A DNA stretch of 64,000 nt, taken from Lithodes maja (taxonomy: Eukaryota; Arthropoda; Malacostraca; Decapoda; Lithodidae). This document shows, one piece after another, positions 44,971 through 55,317 of this stretch. The stretch spans positions 62,001 to 126,000 of the forward strand of contig JBAKBP010001411.1 of the NCBI GenBank assembly GCA_037953745.1, written 5' to 3'. The position numbers and the translations under genes were made by a program. Each line of letters opens with the position of its first letter. Position 1 is the first letter of the stretch. A model generated the notes under the pieces. That model was not told the DNA's origin. It did not search any database and worked only from the letters and a program-made list of their open reading frames with translations.

Positions 44971-45960
44971 ATGACTGATACACTCTTGAGAAAATCTATG
45001 GTGGGGAAATTAGGCTGGGTAAGTAGAGCATTAAATAATTGCCAGGAGGTAAAAAGACGTGACCCCTGTCCAAGGGAGCTGTTAAAATCTCAAATCCAAG
45101 ATCTTAAAACCCGGTGGGCTAATTATGAAGAGTCTTGCAATAAATTGGAGGACTTTTGCATCAAACAAGAACAATCTGAAAGGTTTGAGAAATTACAGCA
45201 AGCCTATGCAAATGCCCGTGAAAATTATTTGGATCAACTAGCTGGGTTCGAATCCTTGGCGACAGAGACAGTTACCGAAACAGGGAGTAATGGTACCAGT
45301 AATGGTATTGCGGCTCCGGGACAACAAAGTTTAAGTTGCCACCTATAACCTTACCTGAATTTGATGGGCAATCTGATTGGAATACCTTTTGGGACAAATT
45401 TAAAGGTTTAGTTCATGACAGGTTAGATATTTCTGCAGCAAATAAATGTTCATACTTGTTGGGTCAACTTAAGGGTTTTGCATTGGATTTTATCAAGGAA
45501 CTTCCCATAACAGATGCCAATTATACAGCAGCTCTAGACGTACTCAAGGAGAATTTTGAAGATACGGAGTTGACTCTACAGCGCCTAGTTTACAAATTGC
45601 TGGAGTTATCAGGACCAAAGCATACGTACCAGGATCTTCAGTCATTCCGGATCAGCTTGAATTGTTTTGAAATCACTTAGTACCCAGAAAGATCTTGATT
45701 CAGCTTCTTGGCTCTTGAACCATATTGTACAACAAAAGCTCTCTCAGAAAACCTGTGATGAATTGTACCACAGGTATAAGAAGAACTACTTCACGTATCA
45801 AGAGATAGAAGAGGGTTTAAGAGAGCTGTGCAAACACATGCAGGTTTCCAAGAAGGATAGCGGTATCAAGGAAGGAGACAACAAGGTTAAATACACAAAA
45901 GTGTCTACAACAGGGACTAAGGAAAAAGCAAAACCGTTCAAGAAGGAAGAGGTTGGTACC
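44971..45960 (+). pseudogene. BEL-2 gag, N-terminal part
   Basis: Near-identical to BEL-1 gag (MTDTLLRKSMVGKLGW; LPEFDGQSDWNTFWD). A one-base deletion near 45330, absent from BEL-1, breaks the frame after APGQQS. The later frame change at 45667-45680 (NCFEIT-stop, continuing LSTQKDLDSASW in +1) is shared with BEL-1. The sequence is interrupted at 45960 (KKEEVGT) by LINE-2. Confidence 0.88.
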
Positions 45961-48522
45961 TTTTTTTTTTTTTTTTTTTTTTATAAGAGACAATGAACGG
46001 AGGAAGGAAAAACACAGATAAAACAAAAAGGCCCATGTGCCTAAAGGCATCCTCCATTCATAAAATGTTTGTAACAACTGGATTTAAACATTTGTAGATT
46101 GTAAGTTTGTGGAAAGCAATTCGAGGGAAGTGAATTCCAAAGAGTAGTAGCTCTGGGGATAAATTAATTCTGATAAGCAGAAGTTCTGCATTGTGGAGGA
46201 GAAAGTGTAAATTCATGGGCGCTCTCAGCTGCCCTAGTTCTACGGGGAAAGATGTGGAGAGGCGGCACAATTGAAGCAAGTTCCTCGGAACAATTGCTGT
46301 GAAAATATCTGTAGAATAATTCAAGGGATGCAACGTTTCTTCGTATGGATAATGTAGGAAGGTCCTGTGTGATTGCAGGGTTATTGATTAATCTAATAGC
46401 TTTATTTTGAATTTTGTCCAACTGCCTCAATGCAACCACTCCACTTCCACCCCACAGAGGTGAACAGTAATCCATCTGAGAACGCACATGACTTTTATAT
46501 ATCACGGCCAACTGCTCGTCAGTGAAGAATTCTCAAACTCTGTACAGGAGTCCCAGTTTTTTAGAGGCATTCTTAGCAATGCTTCTAACATAATGTGTCC
46601 AGCTCAAGTTAGTAGTTAATGTTACACCGAGAATGTCAATACTAGGGGAAGTGGGAATATTTACATCATTAAAAAATATATGGGAGTCAGTGAGATTCTG
46701 TCGGTTAGAAAATTGAATGTACTTGGTTTTCTGTGCATTAAAGGAAACTAGATTCTTTTGTCCCCATCCATTAATTCTAGAAAGGTCCTGGTTCAGAGAA
46801 ATTGCAGTGTTTATTTTTGAATTTATAAGATCGGGTTGGGTGAAAGAATTGGTAAATGTGAAGGAACTGTGGAGTGTTGAGTCATCTGCGTAGGAATGTA
46901 TTGGATTATGAGTGGTAGATATGAGATCATTGATATGAATGAGGAACAGAATTGGGGCCAAAACTGATCCCTGGGGAACACCAGCATTTATTGAGTGAAA
47001 TTGAGAATAAAGGCCATCTACCATTACACATATTTTTCTGTTATGAAGATAAGAAGAAATTAGTGGAACTAATGATGCAAGGCCGTAGTGTGACATCTTC
47101 GACAATAAGGATTGATGCCAGACTCTATCAAATGCCTTTGATATATCCAGTGCTATTGTATGTGTTTCACCATGTTGGTCTGTAGCTTGGTTGATTTGAT
47201 GCGTAAGAAGGCAAAGCATGTCTGCAGTTGATCGACATCGTCTAAAACCATATTGCCTATCACTGATTAATTTATTATTCTCAAGATGCTTAATTATGTG
47301 ATTATTTAATATAATTTCAAAGACTTTACCAAGAGTGGAAGTAATAGCTATTGGTCTGTAGTTTGATGGATCTGAAGAGGCACCTTTTTTAGGAACTGGA
47401 TGGATGTTTGCTTCTTTCCAGGGTACTGGGAAGCATGAGGTATGAGTACACAGACGGAAATTTTTTGCCAATACAGGAGCGAGCACCAAGGAGCAATTCT
47501 TAAGTACTATTGGAGGAATTTCATCTGGACCAGGAGCCTTATCTACCGAGAGATTCTGCAAAATAGTTTTGACATGTCTGGTGTGGATCTTAAGTGAGGG
47601 AATTTCAGGCGAATTAAAATTAAGTACAGGGACATCTTGATTTATTTCATCTAAGGTCGAGTTGGTGGAGAAAATATCCGCAAGAAGGTTAGCTTTACCT
47701 CGTGGGTCACTTACAAGATTGCCAGTCGGAGATTTTAATGGTGGAATGGATGAAGCAGTAGTGAAGTTGGATTTAAATGAGTTAAGAGTAGACCAAAATA
47801 TTTTGTTATCATTTGGATTATTTAGAAGTTTATTTGCCTGCTTGTGGAGAAAGTTTGATTTAGTTAGGTTTAATACAGTTTTGGCATGATTTCTGATGTT
47901 TCTAAAGTAATTAAAGGCTTCATGTGTTTTTGATCTTGTGTATGCATTGTAGGCTATTGCTTTTTGTTCAGTTACTCTAGCACAATTATGGTCAAACCAT
48001 TTAGGTGAATTAGATCTTTTACTGTACTTTTGATGAGGAATAAAAGTTTCCATTCCAATTTTTACAAAATCTTGTATGTGGCTCAAGGTGGAGTGTGCAT
48101 CATTAGAAAAGAAAGAGGTCCAGGGAATATCGATAAAGAAACCTTGAAGACCCTCCCAGTCTGCCCTATCGTAATGCCATTTAGTCACCAAAACAGGTTC
48201 AGAGTGGGAAGGTGTGGTAGGTGATAGACAGGTGGCCTGTATCAGACAGTGATCAGAAGATCCAAGCGGGGACCTCACTGTAACATCATAATTTTCTGAA
48301 TTGGTTGTTAAAAATAAGTCCAGTAGGTGGGAATTATGATTAGGATTATCTGGTACACGGGTGGGTTGGTTGACTAGTTGAGTGAGATTAAATGAGTCTG
48401 CAAATAGCTCACATTCAAGACCAGCATCATCAGTCCTGGCTGAATGAGTGAGCCATTCAACATTATGGACATTAAAATCACCCAACACAGTGATTTCAGA
48501 AGAAGCATTTAAGTTGAGGACA
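45961..48522 (-). mobile_element. LINE-2 (5'-truncated) inserted in BEL-2 gag
   Basis: The - strand 3' end is an A22 tract (45961-45982). BEL-1 gives the empty site: GGTACCTATGTGACATCC is split so that GGTACC(T) lies left and CTATGTGAC resumes at 48523. Only about two bases could be duplicated. The element is 5'-truncated inside the endonuclease. Same general type as LINE-1 but clearly a different family by sequence. Confidence 0.92.
46010..48522 (-). pseudogene. LINE-2 endonuclease (partial)-reverse transcriptase
   Basis: The open frame from the truncation point has EITVLGDFNVHNVEWL and GSSDHCLIQ (endonuclease C-terminal half), then GPDEIPPIVLKNC, NYRPIAITS, ALDISKAFDRVWHQ, VPQGSVLAPILF and the catalytic HSYADDSTLH. 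A TGA at 46533-46535 replaces an expected Arg codon (LLYRV-stop-EFFTDEQ), after which the same frame continues SQMDYCSPLWGGSG and NKAIRLINN. A second stop follows at 46164, then ATTLWNSLPSN. The N-terminal endonuclease is missing through truncation, so this copy could never have been active after insertion. Confidence 0.88.
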
Positions 48523-51500
48523 CTATGTGACATCCGTCCAGCAGAATAATCAAACTAATACAGTATCTAAAACAAAAGGTGTTTGGGAGAGAAAAAATTC
48601 CCGTCTCAATTCTCCAGTGACCCAAGAAGTAACCAAAAATATTAACCCCACACCAGGGATAAACCAAGAAAACCGGAAGGTGTGTATGTTATGTTCAGAA
48701 CAACATTCCACAGTGTATTGTAGGACTTACCCAAATCTGAAGGCTAGACTTCCACGACTCATCGAACTAGGTAAGTGTCTTGTTTGCCTTAGCACAAGAC
48801 ATTCTACTGAGGAATGTGCCACTAAATTAAATGTATGTTTTCGGTGCAAGACTGGTGTACATCATACCGCGTTGTGTCCCAAGATCAGTGAAGTACAACC
48901 CAAACCGACAAGTGTAAATATGACCCTGACCACTGGAAACCCAATGCATACGCCGGCAGCTACTCCTACAGCCGAGATTCAACTGATCAGAGGAAAAGAG
49001 GTTATGCCGGTCAAAGCACTCTTTGATACTGGAGCGCAAAAGACCTTCATTGCCGGAAATGTTGTCGGAGCCATGAATTTGCCAACAGTAGGAAGAGTAA
49101 ACATGGCAATAACTGGATTTTTGTCAAATAAGGAAACACAAACATTTGACGTGGTTAAACCCCTGATTAAATTGGGCAAATATAAATGTAAAGTGACTGC
49201 GGTGGTTAAGGAAGATATGAACACTTCTGTGGTAAATAAGGGTTTAAAGGAAGCATCTAACTTCTTAACAAAGAAGGGTGTTCAACTAGCAGACCGAACT
49301 ATAGAGTCTGACGTAGTAGGTCCAATTCAACTGATCATCGGCTCCGACTATTGTGGTTGCTTCTTGCGAAAAATGACTCGGAAACACGGTATCCAGTTAA
49401 TTTCTTCATCAGGTGGATATATAATCATGGGATCTCTACCCACATGTGGCCCAAGTGAATCAGACAACCGGATGGATCCAGTCTTTGTGACTCCGGCACA
49501 ATCTCTGGTGGTGGCTAGAATTGGTGCAGAATTAATACCATCACAACTAGGAGACATCCTAGAAGAGCAACAAGAACCTGTTCACAAACTTTGGGAACTG
49601 GACACTGTGGGTATAGAAGCAGATCTTCCCACTCCTGAAGGCATCTTAACATATAACCACTACCTAGACACAGTTGAGTATAAGGATGGCCAGTACTGGG
49701 TAGGACTTCCATGGATGATAAATGCCCCTGAATTACCAACTAACTACCAGAGTTCAAGATGTCAATTAAATAAAATGGTGGAGAGATTGCGTCAACATCC
49801 TGAACGACTGGACATTTATCATAAAATAATTCAAGAGCAGTTGGAAAATGACTTTATTGAGGAGGTCCCAGAGGAAATAAACCATAAAGAGGGTCATTAC
49901 CTTCCTCATCATGCTGTAAGTAAGGACTCCAGTACTACCACCATCAGAGTGGTATTAAACTGCAGTTCTCGAGCAGCGAAGAATGAAGCAAGTCTAAACG
50001 ATTGTCTCTATGTAGGACCAAATCTGACTGAAATACTGGGTGATGTACTATTAAAATTCAGGACAAAGAGATTTGGGTTCGTGGCAGATATCTCCAAAGC
50101 CTTTTTGAGAATAGGGTTAAAGGAGCAGGACCGCAAATTCACAAAGTTCCTTTGGCCTGAAGATCCTTTTCAGCCTGGTGGGCGGATAAAAGAATACCGC
50201 TTTCGGTCAGTGTTGTTTGGTTCCTGCTCTAGTCCTTTCTTGTTGTGCAGCACTTTGAGATATCATTTCCAGAAGACAGAGAAACCGGAAATGGGTCAAC
50301 TGTTTTACATGGATAATCTTCAGGGCGTTGCCGACAGTGGAGAAGAGGTGATTGAAATCTACAATTTGGCAAGGCAAGAATGTAATAAAGCCAATATGCC
50401 ACTACAAAGTTGGAATTCAAACTCTCATATTCTTTTGAACCAGATAAGAAGAGACTATCCTGACTATCAAATACCAGAATATCAACCAGTACTAGGATTG
50501 CTGTGGAAAACAACTACTGATGAGATGTCTCTAAAGCCCCTCAAGTTTCCCGATGTAAAACTCACAAAACGTACACTCTTAAGTCAGGTCTCTATGATGT
50601 TCGACCCATTGGGCATATTTAGTCCCATATCAATTAAAGGGAAGATTTTAGTTCAGGAGGCCTGGAGAGAAGCACTGAGTTGGGATACTCCATTACCTGA
50701 AAAGTATACAGAAGAGTGGAACAAATTACAGGTGGAATATGAGAAGGTATCCTCAGTCAAGTTTCCTAGAAGATGTGATCCTACCTCTGATAATGAGTGT
50801 GCTCAATTGCACATATTTTGTGATGCCTCATCTAAGGCGTATGGTGCAGTAGCTTATTGTGTCACTGAAGTCCGATCTACTATGATTATGTCCAAATCCC
50901 GAGTAGCGCCATTAAAACAACGTACCCTTCCACAGTTGGAGCTGACCGCTGTTGAATTGGGAACTAGGTTAGCTACTTATTTGAATGGTATGTTTCCCTT
51001 TTTAGGCGAGACATATATATGGACAGATAGTGAGATATGTTTGCACTGGATAGCTAAGGATGATAGTCACATAGTTTATGTGCGTAACAGAGTACACAAA
51101 ATAAAGGAACTGCAAATGAACTATACATTCATGCATGTTAAGTCCAAGGATAATCCGGCTGACTTGGTGAGCCGAGGTGTTGGTGTCAAGAAACTGATTA
51201 ACGAAACTCTGTGGTTTCAGGGTCCGGTTTGGCTACGTCAGAGTGATTGGCCAGAACAAAAATCATACCAGAAGGTTAATGATGATAAAGTTCATATGGA
51301 CCCAATAATTATACCAGAGCCTTCAGTGATTGACATCACCAAGTTCTCCAATGTGGACAAACTATTAACTGTAACTAAATTTGTGTTTAAGTTCCTGAGC
51401 AAGAAGGTAAAGATGGATGAATTAGACCCACTTACCTACTGGATCAGAAGGATACAAGCTGAAAAGTATGAGGAGGAATTAACACAGCTACGTAAACCCA

Positions 51501-51775
51501 ATCCCAAGCCAACCAAAAGAATGAAGGACCTTGGGCTGTATCTAGACAATCAAGAATTAATATGTTGTCGAGGTTGTATTGGTAAAGCTGATCTACCCCT
51601 CAAAACTCGGCATCCGATCCTATTGCCCAAGGATTGCGACCTCACCAAATTGATGGTTTTAAAAGCGCATGAAACCACTAAACACGGTGGGGTAGCAGAC
51701 ACTCTAGCCTATATGCACAAACATATTGGATACCCCAGGGACGACAAGCTGTTAAACGCTGTATCAAGAATTGCA
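48523..51775 (+). pseudogene. BEL-2 gag C-terminus, protease, RT, RNase H
   Basis: A long open frame read after LINE-2. Zinc knuckles: CMLCSEQHSTVYC and CLVCLSTRHSTEEC, then CFRCKTGVHHTALC. Aspartic protease: ALFDTGAQKTFI (about 49015-49050). RT of BEL/Pao type: HAVSKDSSTTTIRVVLNCSS, LTEILGDVLLKFR, GFVADISKAFLRIGL, and the catalytic box FYMDNLQ (YMDN where YVDD/YVDN is usual). RNase H: FCDASSKAYGAVAY, LPQLELTAVELG, WTDSEICLHWI, SKDNPADLVSRG. The integrase zinc domain starts (AHETTKHGG near 51669) and the frame is lost near 51770. Otherwise intact and collinear with full-length BEL elements. Confidence 0.92.
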
Positions 51776-52896
51776 TTATTTGCAAGAGGTATACAGCTAT
51801 CGCTATTCCTTACCCTGGACCACCAGCTCTTCCACCAGACCGCATTCACCAAAGGACACCGTTTGAGGTAACAGGTATAGATTATACTGGTGCCATCACT
51901 CTCACAGGAGATGATGGTCCACCCAAGAAGGTTTACATATGTCTATTCACCTGTACCAGCACTCGGGCTATCCATTTGGAAATAGCGGAGGACAGGAGCT
52001 CGGAAACCTTTATAAATTTATTTAGAAGATTTGCCGCTCGGCGAAGTTGTCCCAGACGTTTGATTAGTGACAATGGGACAAATTTTGTGGGCGCATCACC
52101 GTTGGTTTCTGAACTATTAAAGAGCAACGCAGTACAGCAAATGTTAGATTCTAGAAATTGTTATTGGTCATTCACAACTCCCAGAGCCCCTTGGCAAAAT
52201 GGATTTACAGAGAGAATGATAGGTATCGTAAAATCGTGCCTGAAAAGGGTTCTTCACAAGTCCAAGGTCACCTTGGATGAGTTAAGAACTGTTGTCACCG
52301 AAATAGAAACCAGAGTAAATAATCGACCACTAACGTATCAAGATGACTCCAATCTGGAAATTGAGGCCTTAACACCGGCTCATTTATTATATGGTAGACG
52401 ATTAGACCCAGTCCCCCGTTTGGACGTGACCGAGGAATTAGTGGATCCCTCCGTTAATGAAGCAGATGCACACTTGCGACGAAGCTACCATAAACTCTGC
52501 AAAATACTGGACGCCTGGAACAAACATTGGGCATCTGAGTATATCTTGAGCTTACGGGAGAGGTATTATGGTGCGAATTCTGCTAGTAACCGTCACAAAC
52601 CGGTAGTGGGAGACATAGTCTTGTTGAAAATGGACCAACCTCACTCTAAATGGCCCTTAGCAAGGATCCAAGAAGTCTATCCTGATTCCGAAGGAGTTAT
52701 CAGAACCGTTAAGGTTGTATCTCGAGGACAAACCACTCTCCGAACTGTAGATCGTCTCATACCTATGGAACTCGCCATCCCACCAGAAGAAGAACAGCAA
52801 CCCATAGTAATAGGGAGCCCAAGACCACCACGAGCAGCTGCTGCGGGGTCTAGAAGAAATTGGCGTGATTTGTTAGCCGCAGGTGATATAACATGA
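51772..52896 (+). pseudogene. BEL-2 integrase
   Basis: Continues pol after a one-base shift near 51770. The CxxC of the HHCC domain is intact in this frame (CIICKRYTA). The DDE core has D in VTGIDYTGAI (about 51875), D in ISDNGTNFVG (about 52067) and E in NGFTERMIGIV (about 52209). The BEL-typical NNRPLTY and LTPAHLLYGR follow, then WPLARIQEVYPDSEG. Stop at 52896, 32 bases before the 3' LTR. The listed ORF start at 51976 is not natural; pol is one polyprotein in this family. Confidence 0.9.
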
Positions 52897-52928
52897 TGCG
52901 ACACATCATACTTCGCCAGGCCCCAATC

Positions 52929-53702
52929 TGTGAGAAATAAATTGACTACACCGGTATCTGGGGAATGTTGGCAACAACCTTCCGATAGGGTAACCTCATT
53001 AGAGTGAACAATTTCCTACCAGAACCCGGTGATTGTATATATTGTAGAGATTAATTAATGTTAGGTAATTTAGTACTGTATAAGATTACCTTGATCAAGT
53101 TAATTTAGTTATAAAACCTTGTAGAAATAAGTTTAGAAGAACTGTAAAGAGGATCAGTTTAAATATTCCCGCGACCGCATACGCGATCCACCGTTTGCTT
53201 TAGGGTCATTAATATCTTGATATTATGTTCACTAAATCGTTGTGAAACGATGTTTACCTTTATAATTATATAATTTAAATGCTGATAATTATTTATATGA
53301 TTTCGTGAAGAGGGAATGAACCCTTGGTAACGAATTAATATATAGTTTATTTAAGAGTCGAAAATTGAAGTTCCGATCAGACGCTAGTAAACATCTGAAC
53401 GGTAGAGAAGTGTCCCGTGATCTCCTCCACCACAATTCCCACGCCCGGCCCGGAGTCCTGACCTATAACCCTTATCTACCGAAGCCGGAATCCTCTGAAC
53501 TAAACCAGGACCCTAGTTATAGCTAAGTCATTGATATATATGGCCATTTATACAATGTTTAGTTAGGGCATCCTGAGAGATAGGCTATCATAGTTCATAC
53601 CATAAGGTAGGCGATCTCAGACTTTATTTTTATTTATGTTGATTAATTTAAGATTTCGATTGGTGTGGTAAGAGATAACCTTTGGCCATATTATCCCCCA
53701 CA
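52929..53702 (+). repeat. BEL-2 3' LTR
   Basis: 774 bp, the complete form (it retains the nine bases lost in the 5' LTR). Same TGTGAG start and CCCCACA end. Confidence 0.96.
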
Positions 53703-54094
53703 ATATGCTTAGTGATAATTTCCTGGACTAGTGACTCCACCTCTAAAGGAACATGATTGACTTCTAGAGTTTGACGTAAACGAGGTCGCCGGAGCCACCG
53801 CCAGGTGATGCCTTTGCGTACCACTGTCCTTGCCCAAGTTAGCCGGGGCCAGGCCCGGTGACACGTTTGAAATGACCCAGTTATCTGTCTAGGTTTGTCC
53901 GGTGGAACTACCCTCGGATCCAACTCGCCCTCGATAGGCCCCGGGAGAGAGAGAGTTTGAATTACTGTTTTTTTGATGGTGGAGGGGTAGGGGTAGACGG
54001 CTGACTGGTTTTGGCAGATGTCGTTCCCTGACCTGACTTGTGTTGTGACTTATTCTTATAATGCCACTTTTTTCTTTTTTTTCTATATTCCAAC
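53703..54094 (-). pseudogene. DIRS-B RT N-terminal segment and gag tail
   Basis: Coding resumes beyond BEL-2: WRWLRRPRLRQTLEVNHVPL and ESLVQEIITKHI, matching DIRS-A (WRWSRRPRLRIPQEI, REMVLKQIIVPIS). Further upstream on the - strand the gag C-terminal tail reads NTSQVRERHLPKP in one frame with shifts between. Bounded at 54095 by the TA of the Tigger-like element. Confidence 0.75.
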
Positions 54095-54096
54095 TA

Positions 54097-54856
54097 CAGT
54101 CAGCCCCCCCAATACGCGATTCCACAATTCGCGAAAACCCTAATACACGAGTGACCCCTCGAAAATAACATTAATTAATTAAACATTAATTACGCGAGGT
54201 GGTACCACAATACACGAATCGAGAGCTAAGAAGGGGCCAAATCCGCTATTCCCGCTTGATACGCGAGCACGTCTACGTTTCGCGAGGCCCAGGAGTAGCT
54301 CTGAAAAAAGAAGAAGACGGGCATACGCCTGCCTTCCCTCCCGCTTACCCTCCCTCCCTCCCTCCCACAGTCCCGCTCAAGCGTCATAGCCGTGCGGAGT
54401 GACCAAACGTTTGTAGTGCCTGCCACTTTTTTCGCCATGCCACGCCAATATAAGAAGATAACACACAAAATGAAGGTGGAAGTGTTGGATAGCAAGAAAA
54501 AAGGAGAAGGAAACTGTGCAATAGGCTTGTCAGAGTAAACTGTTCGTACGATTTGGTCAGGGAGGGAGAAGTTGGAGAAAATCGTGAAGTCCTACGGTCC
54601 TAGTCCTAGTCCTAGCCTATCTTTTAAGGTAAGGTTTCATATTTTTATTCATTGTTCTTATTATATATAAGATATAGACTGTACTGTAGAGCCAAAAATG
54701 TCGAAAATAAGGCCAAAATTTTTGAAAATAGGCCATAATTGAGAGATGTCACCCATATCTAATTATTCCTATTTAAAGTTAGGTCCACAATACGCGGATT
54801 CCCAATACGCGATGCCTCCTGTCGCCCCTATTCTCGCGTATTGGGGGGGCTGACTG
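54097..54856 (+). mobile_element. pogo/Tigger-like DNA element with 23-bp perfect inverted ends
   Basis: 760 bp, flanked by TA at 54095-54096 and 54857-54858. The terminal 23 bases, starting CAGTCAGCCCCCCC and continuing AATACGCGA, are identical in inverted orientation at 54834-54856. A second inner TIR-like copy (CACAATACGCGGATTCCCAA) lies at 54786-54805. On the + strand a remnant of a transposase N-terminus starts at 54437: PRQYKKITHKMKVEVLD, KKGEGNCAIGLSE, a stop, then TVRTIWSGREKLEKI, the pattern of a CENP-B/psq-type helix-turn-helix. No DDE domain, so it is non-autonomous. CAG-starting TIRs with TA duplication fit Tc1/mariner-pogo. Confidence 0.88.
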
Positions 54857-54857
54857 T

Positions 54858-55099
54858 ACTCCCTCTCGGGCATAGGCTGATAGCCTTTACACTCTACCGC
54901 TGAACACGGTGAAGCCCGTGAGGTCTTGTTCCAGTCTAGGGAGTGAGACATGCGAAGCACCTATTTCACGGCTCGAACCCAACTCCATCTGTGAAGCTGC
55001 TTCGCCTCTGCGCTCCACAGTCTCACTCCCCAGGCTCGGACCCTCACTCTCAGAACGCCACCTATTGAGCAATTAACTCACTAGGCATTGCCCCCCTGT
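54858..55099 (-). repeat. Unassigned repeat-like DNA with a second box B-like motif
   Basis: Between the Tigger-like element and the SINE head. On the - strand it contains GGGTTCGAGCC (about 54970-54980) and GGGTCCGAGCC (about 55036-55046), resembling pol III box B, but no matching box A is clear. It interrupts the DIRS-B gag, so it is inserted DNA, possibly the body of the neighbouring SINE or a second one. Confidence 0.4.
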
Positions 55100-55317
55100 A
55101 GCATATTTTGAATATGGGAATATTCATATAGTGCTATTTAATCAGGGAACAATGAGGGTATTTTGTTTTGGCATTTTGGTGTGCTGTGGTAATGCACTGA
55201 AACTAGGTACAGCACAAATTCCATCCCAATAATATCTTCCCATTGACATATTGGGATTCGAACCCAGGTCCATTGGATTACCAGTCCAGTGGCAAGACCA
55301 CTCTGCCACACCTCCCC
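55100..55317 (-). mobile_element. tRNA-derived SINE in DIRS-B gag
   Basis: The - strand head begins GGGGAGG at 55317, with a pol III box A (TGGCAGAGTGG, 55298-55308) and box B (GGTTCGAATCC, 55254-55264) 33 bases apart, and an anticodon-arm-like hairpin between. It interrupts the gag frame after RSRNRENNQ. The 3' end of the SINE is uncertain. The cloverleaf is only partial, so this is a SINE head, not a tRNA gene. Confidence 0.75.

Larger units (their letters stand above)
42620..53707 (+). mobile_element. BEL-2, complete BEL/Pao retrotransposon inserted in DIRS-B
   Basis: Two LTRs (42625-43389, 52929-53702) enclose gag, protease, RT, RNase H and integrase. The flanks are ATATG at 42620-42624 and 53703-53707, a perfect 5-bp target duplication, usual for BEL/Pao. 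Removing BEL-2 with one ATATG rejoins the DIRS-B RT frame (EIITKHI followed by IVPVSPT). It carries LINE-2 (45961-48522) and a MITE (43763-44390), so these are younger than the BEL-2 insertion. Confidence 0.95.

Noticed and set aside
55205..55317. A tRNA gene on the - strand
   Set aside because: Boxes A and B are good, but acceptor and T arms do not pair fully and the sequence runs on as a repeat; a SINE head fits better.
55142..55317. C-terminal extension of DIRS gag (RGGVAEWSCHWTGNP)
   Set aside because: This is the SINE read in frame, not gag.
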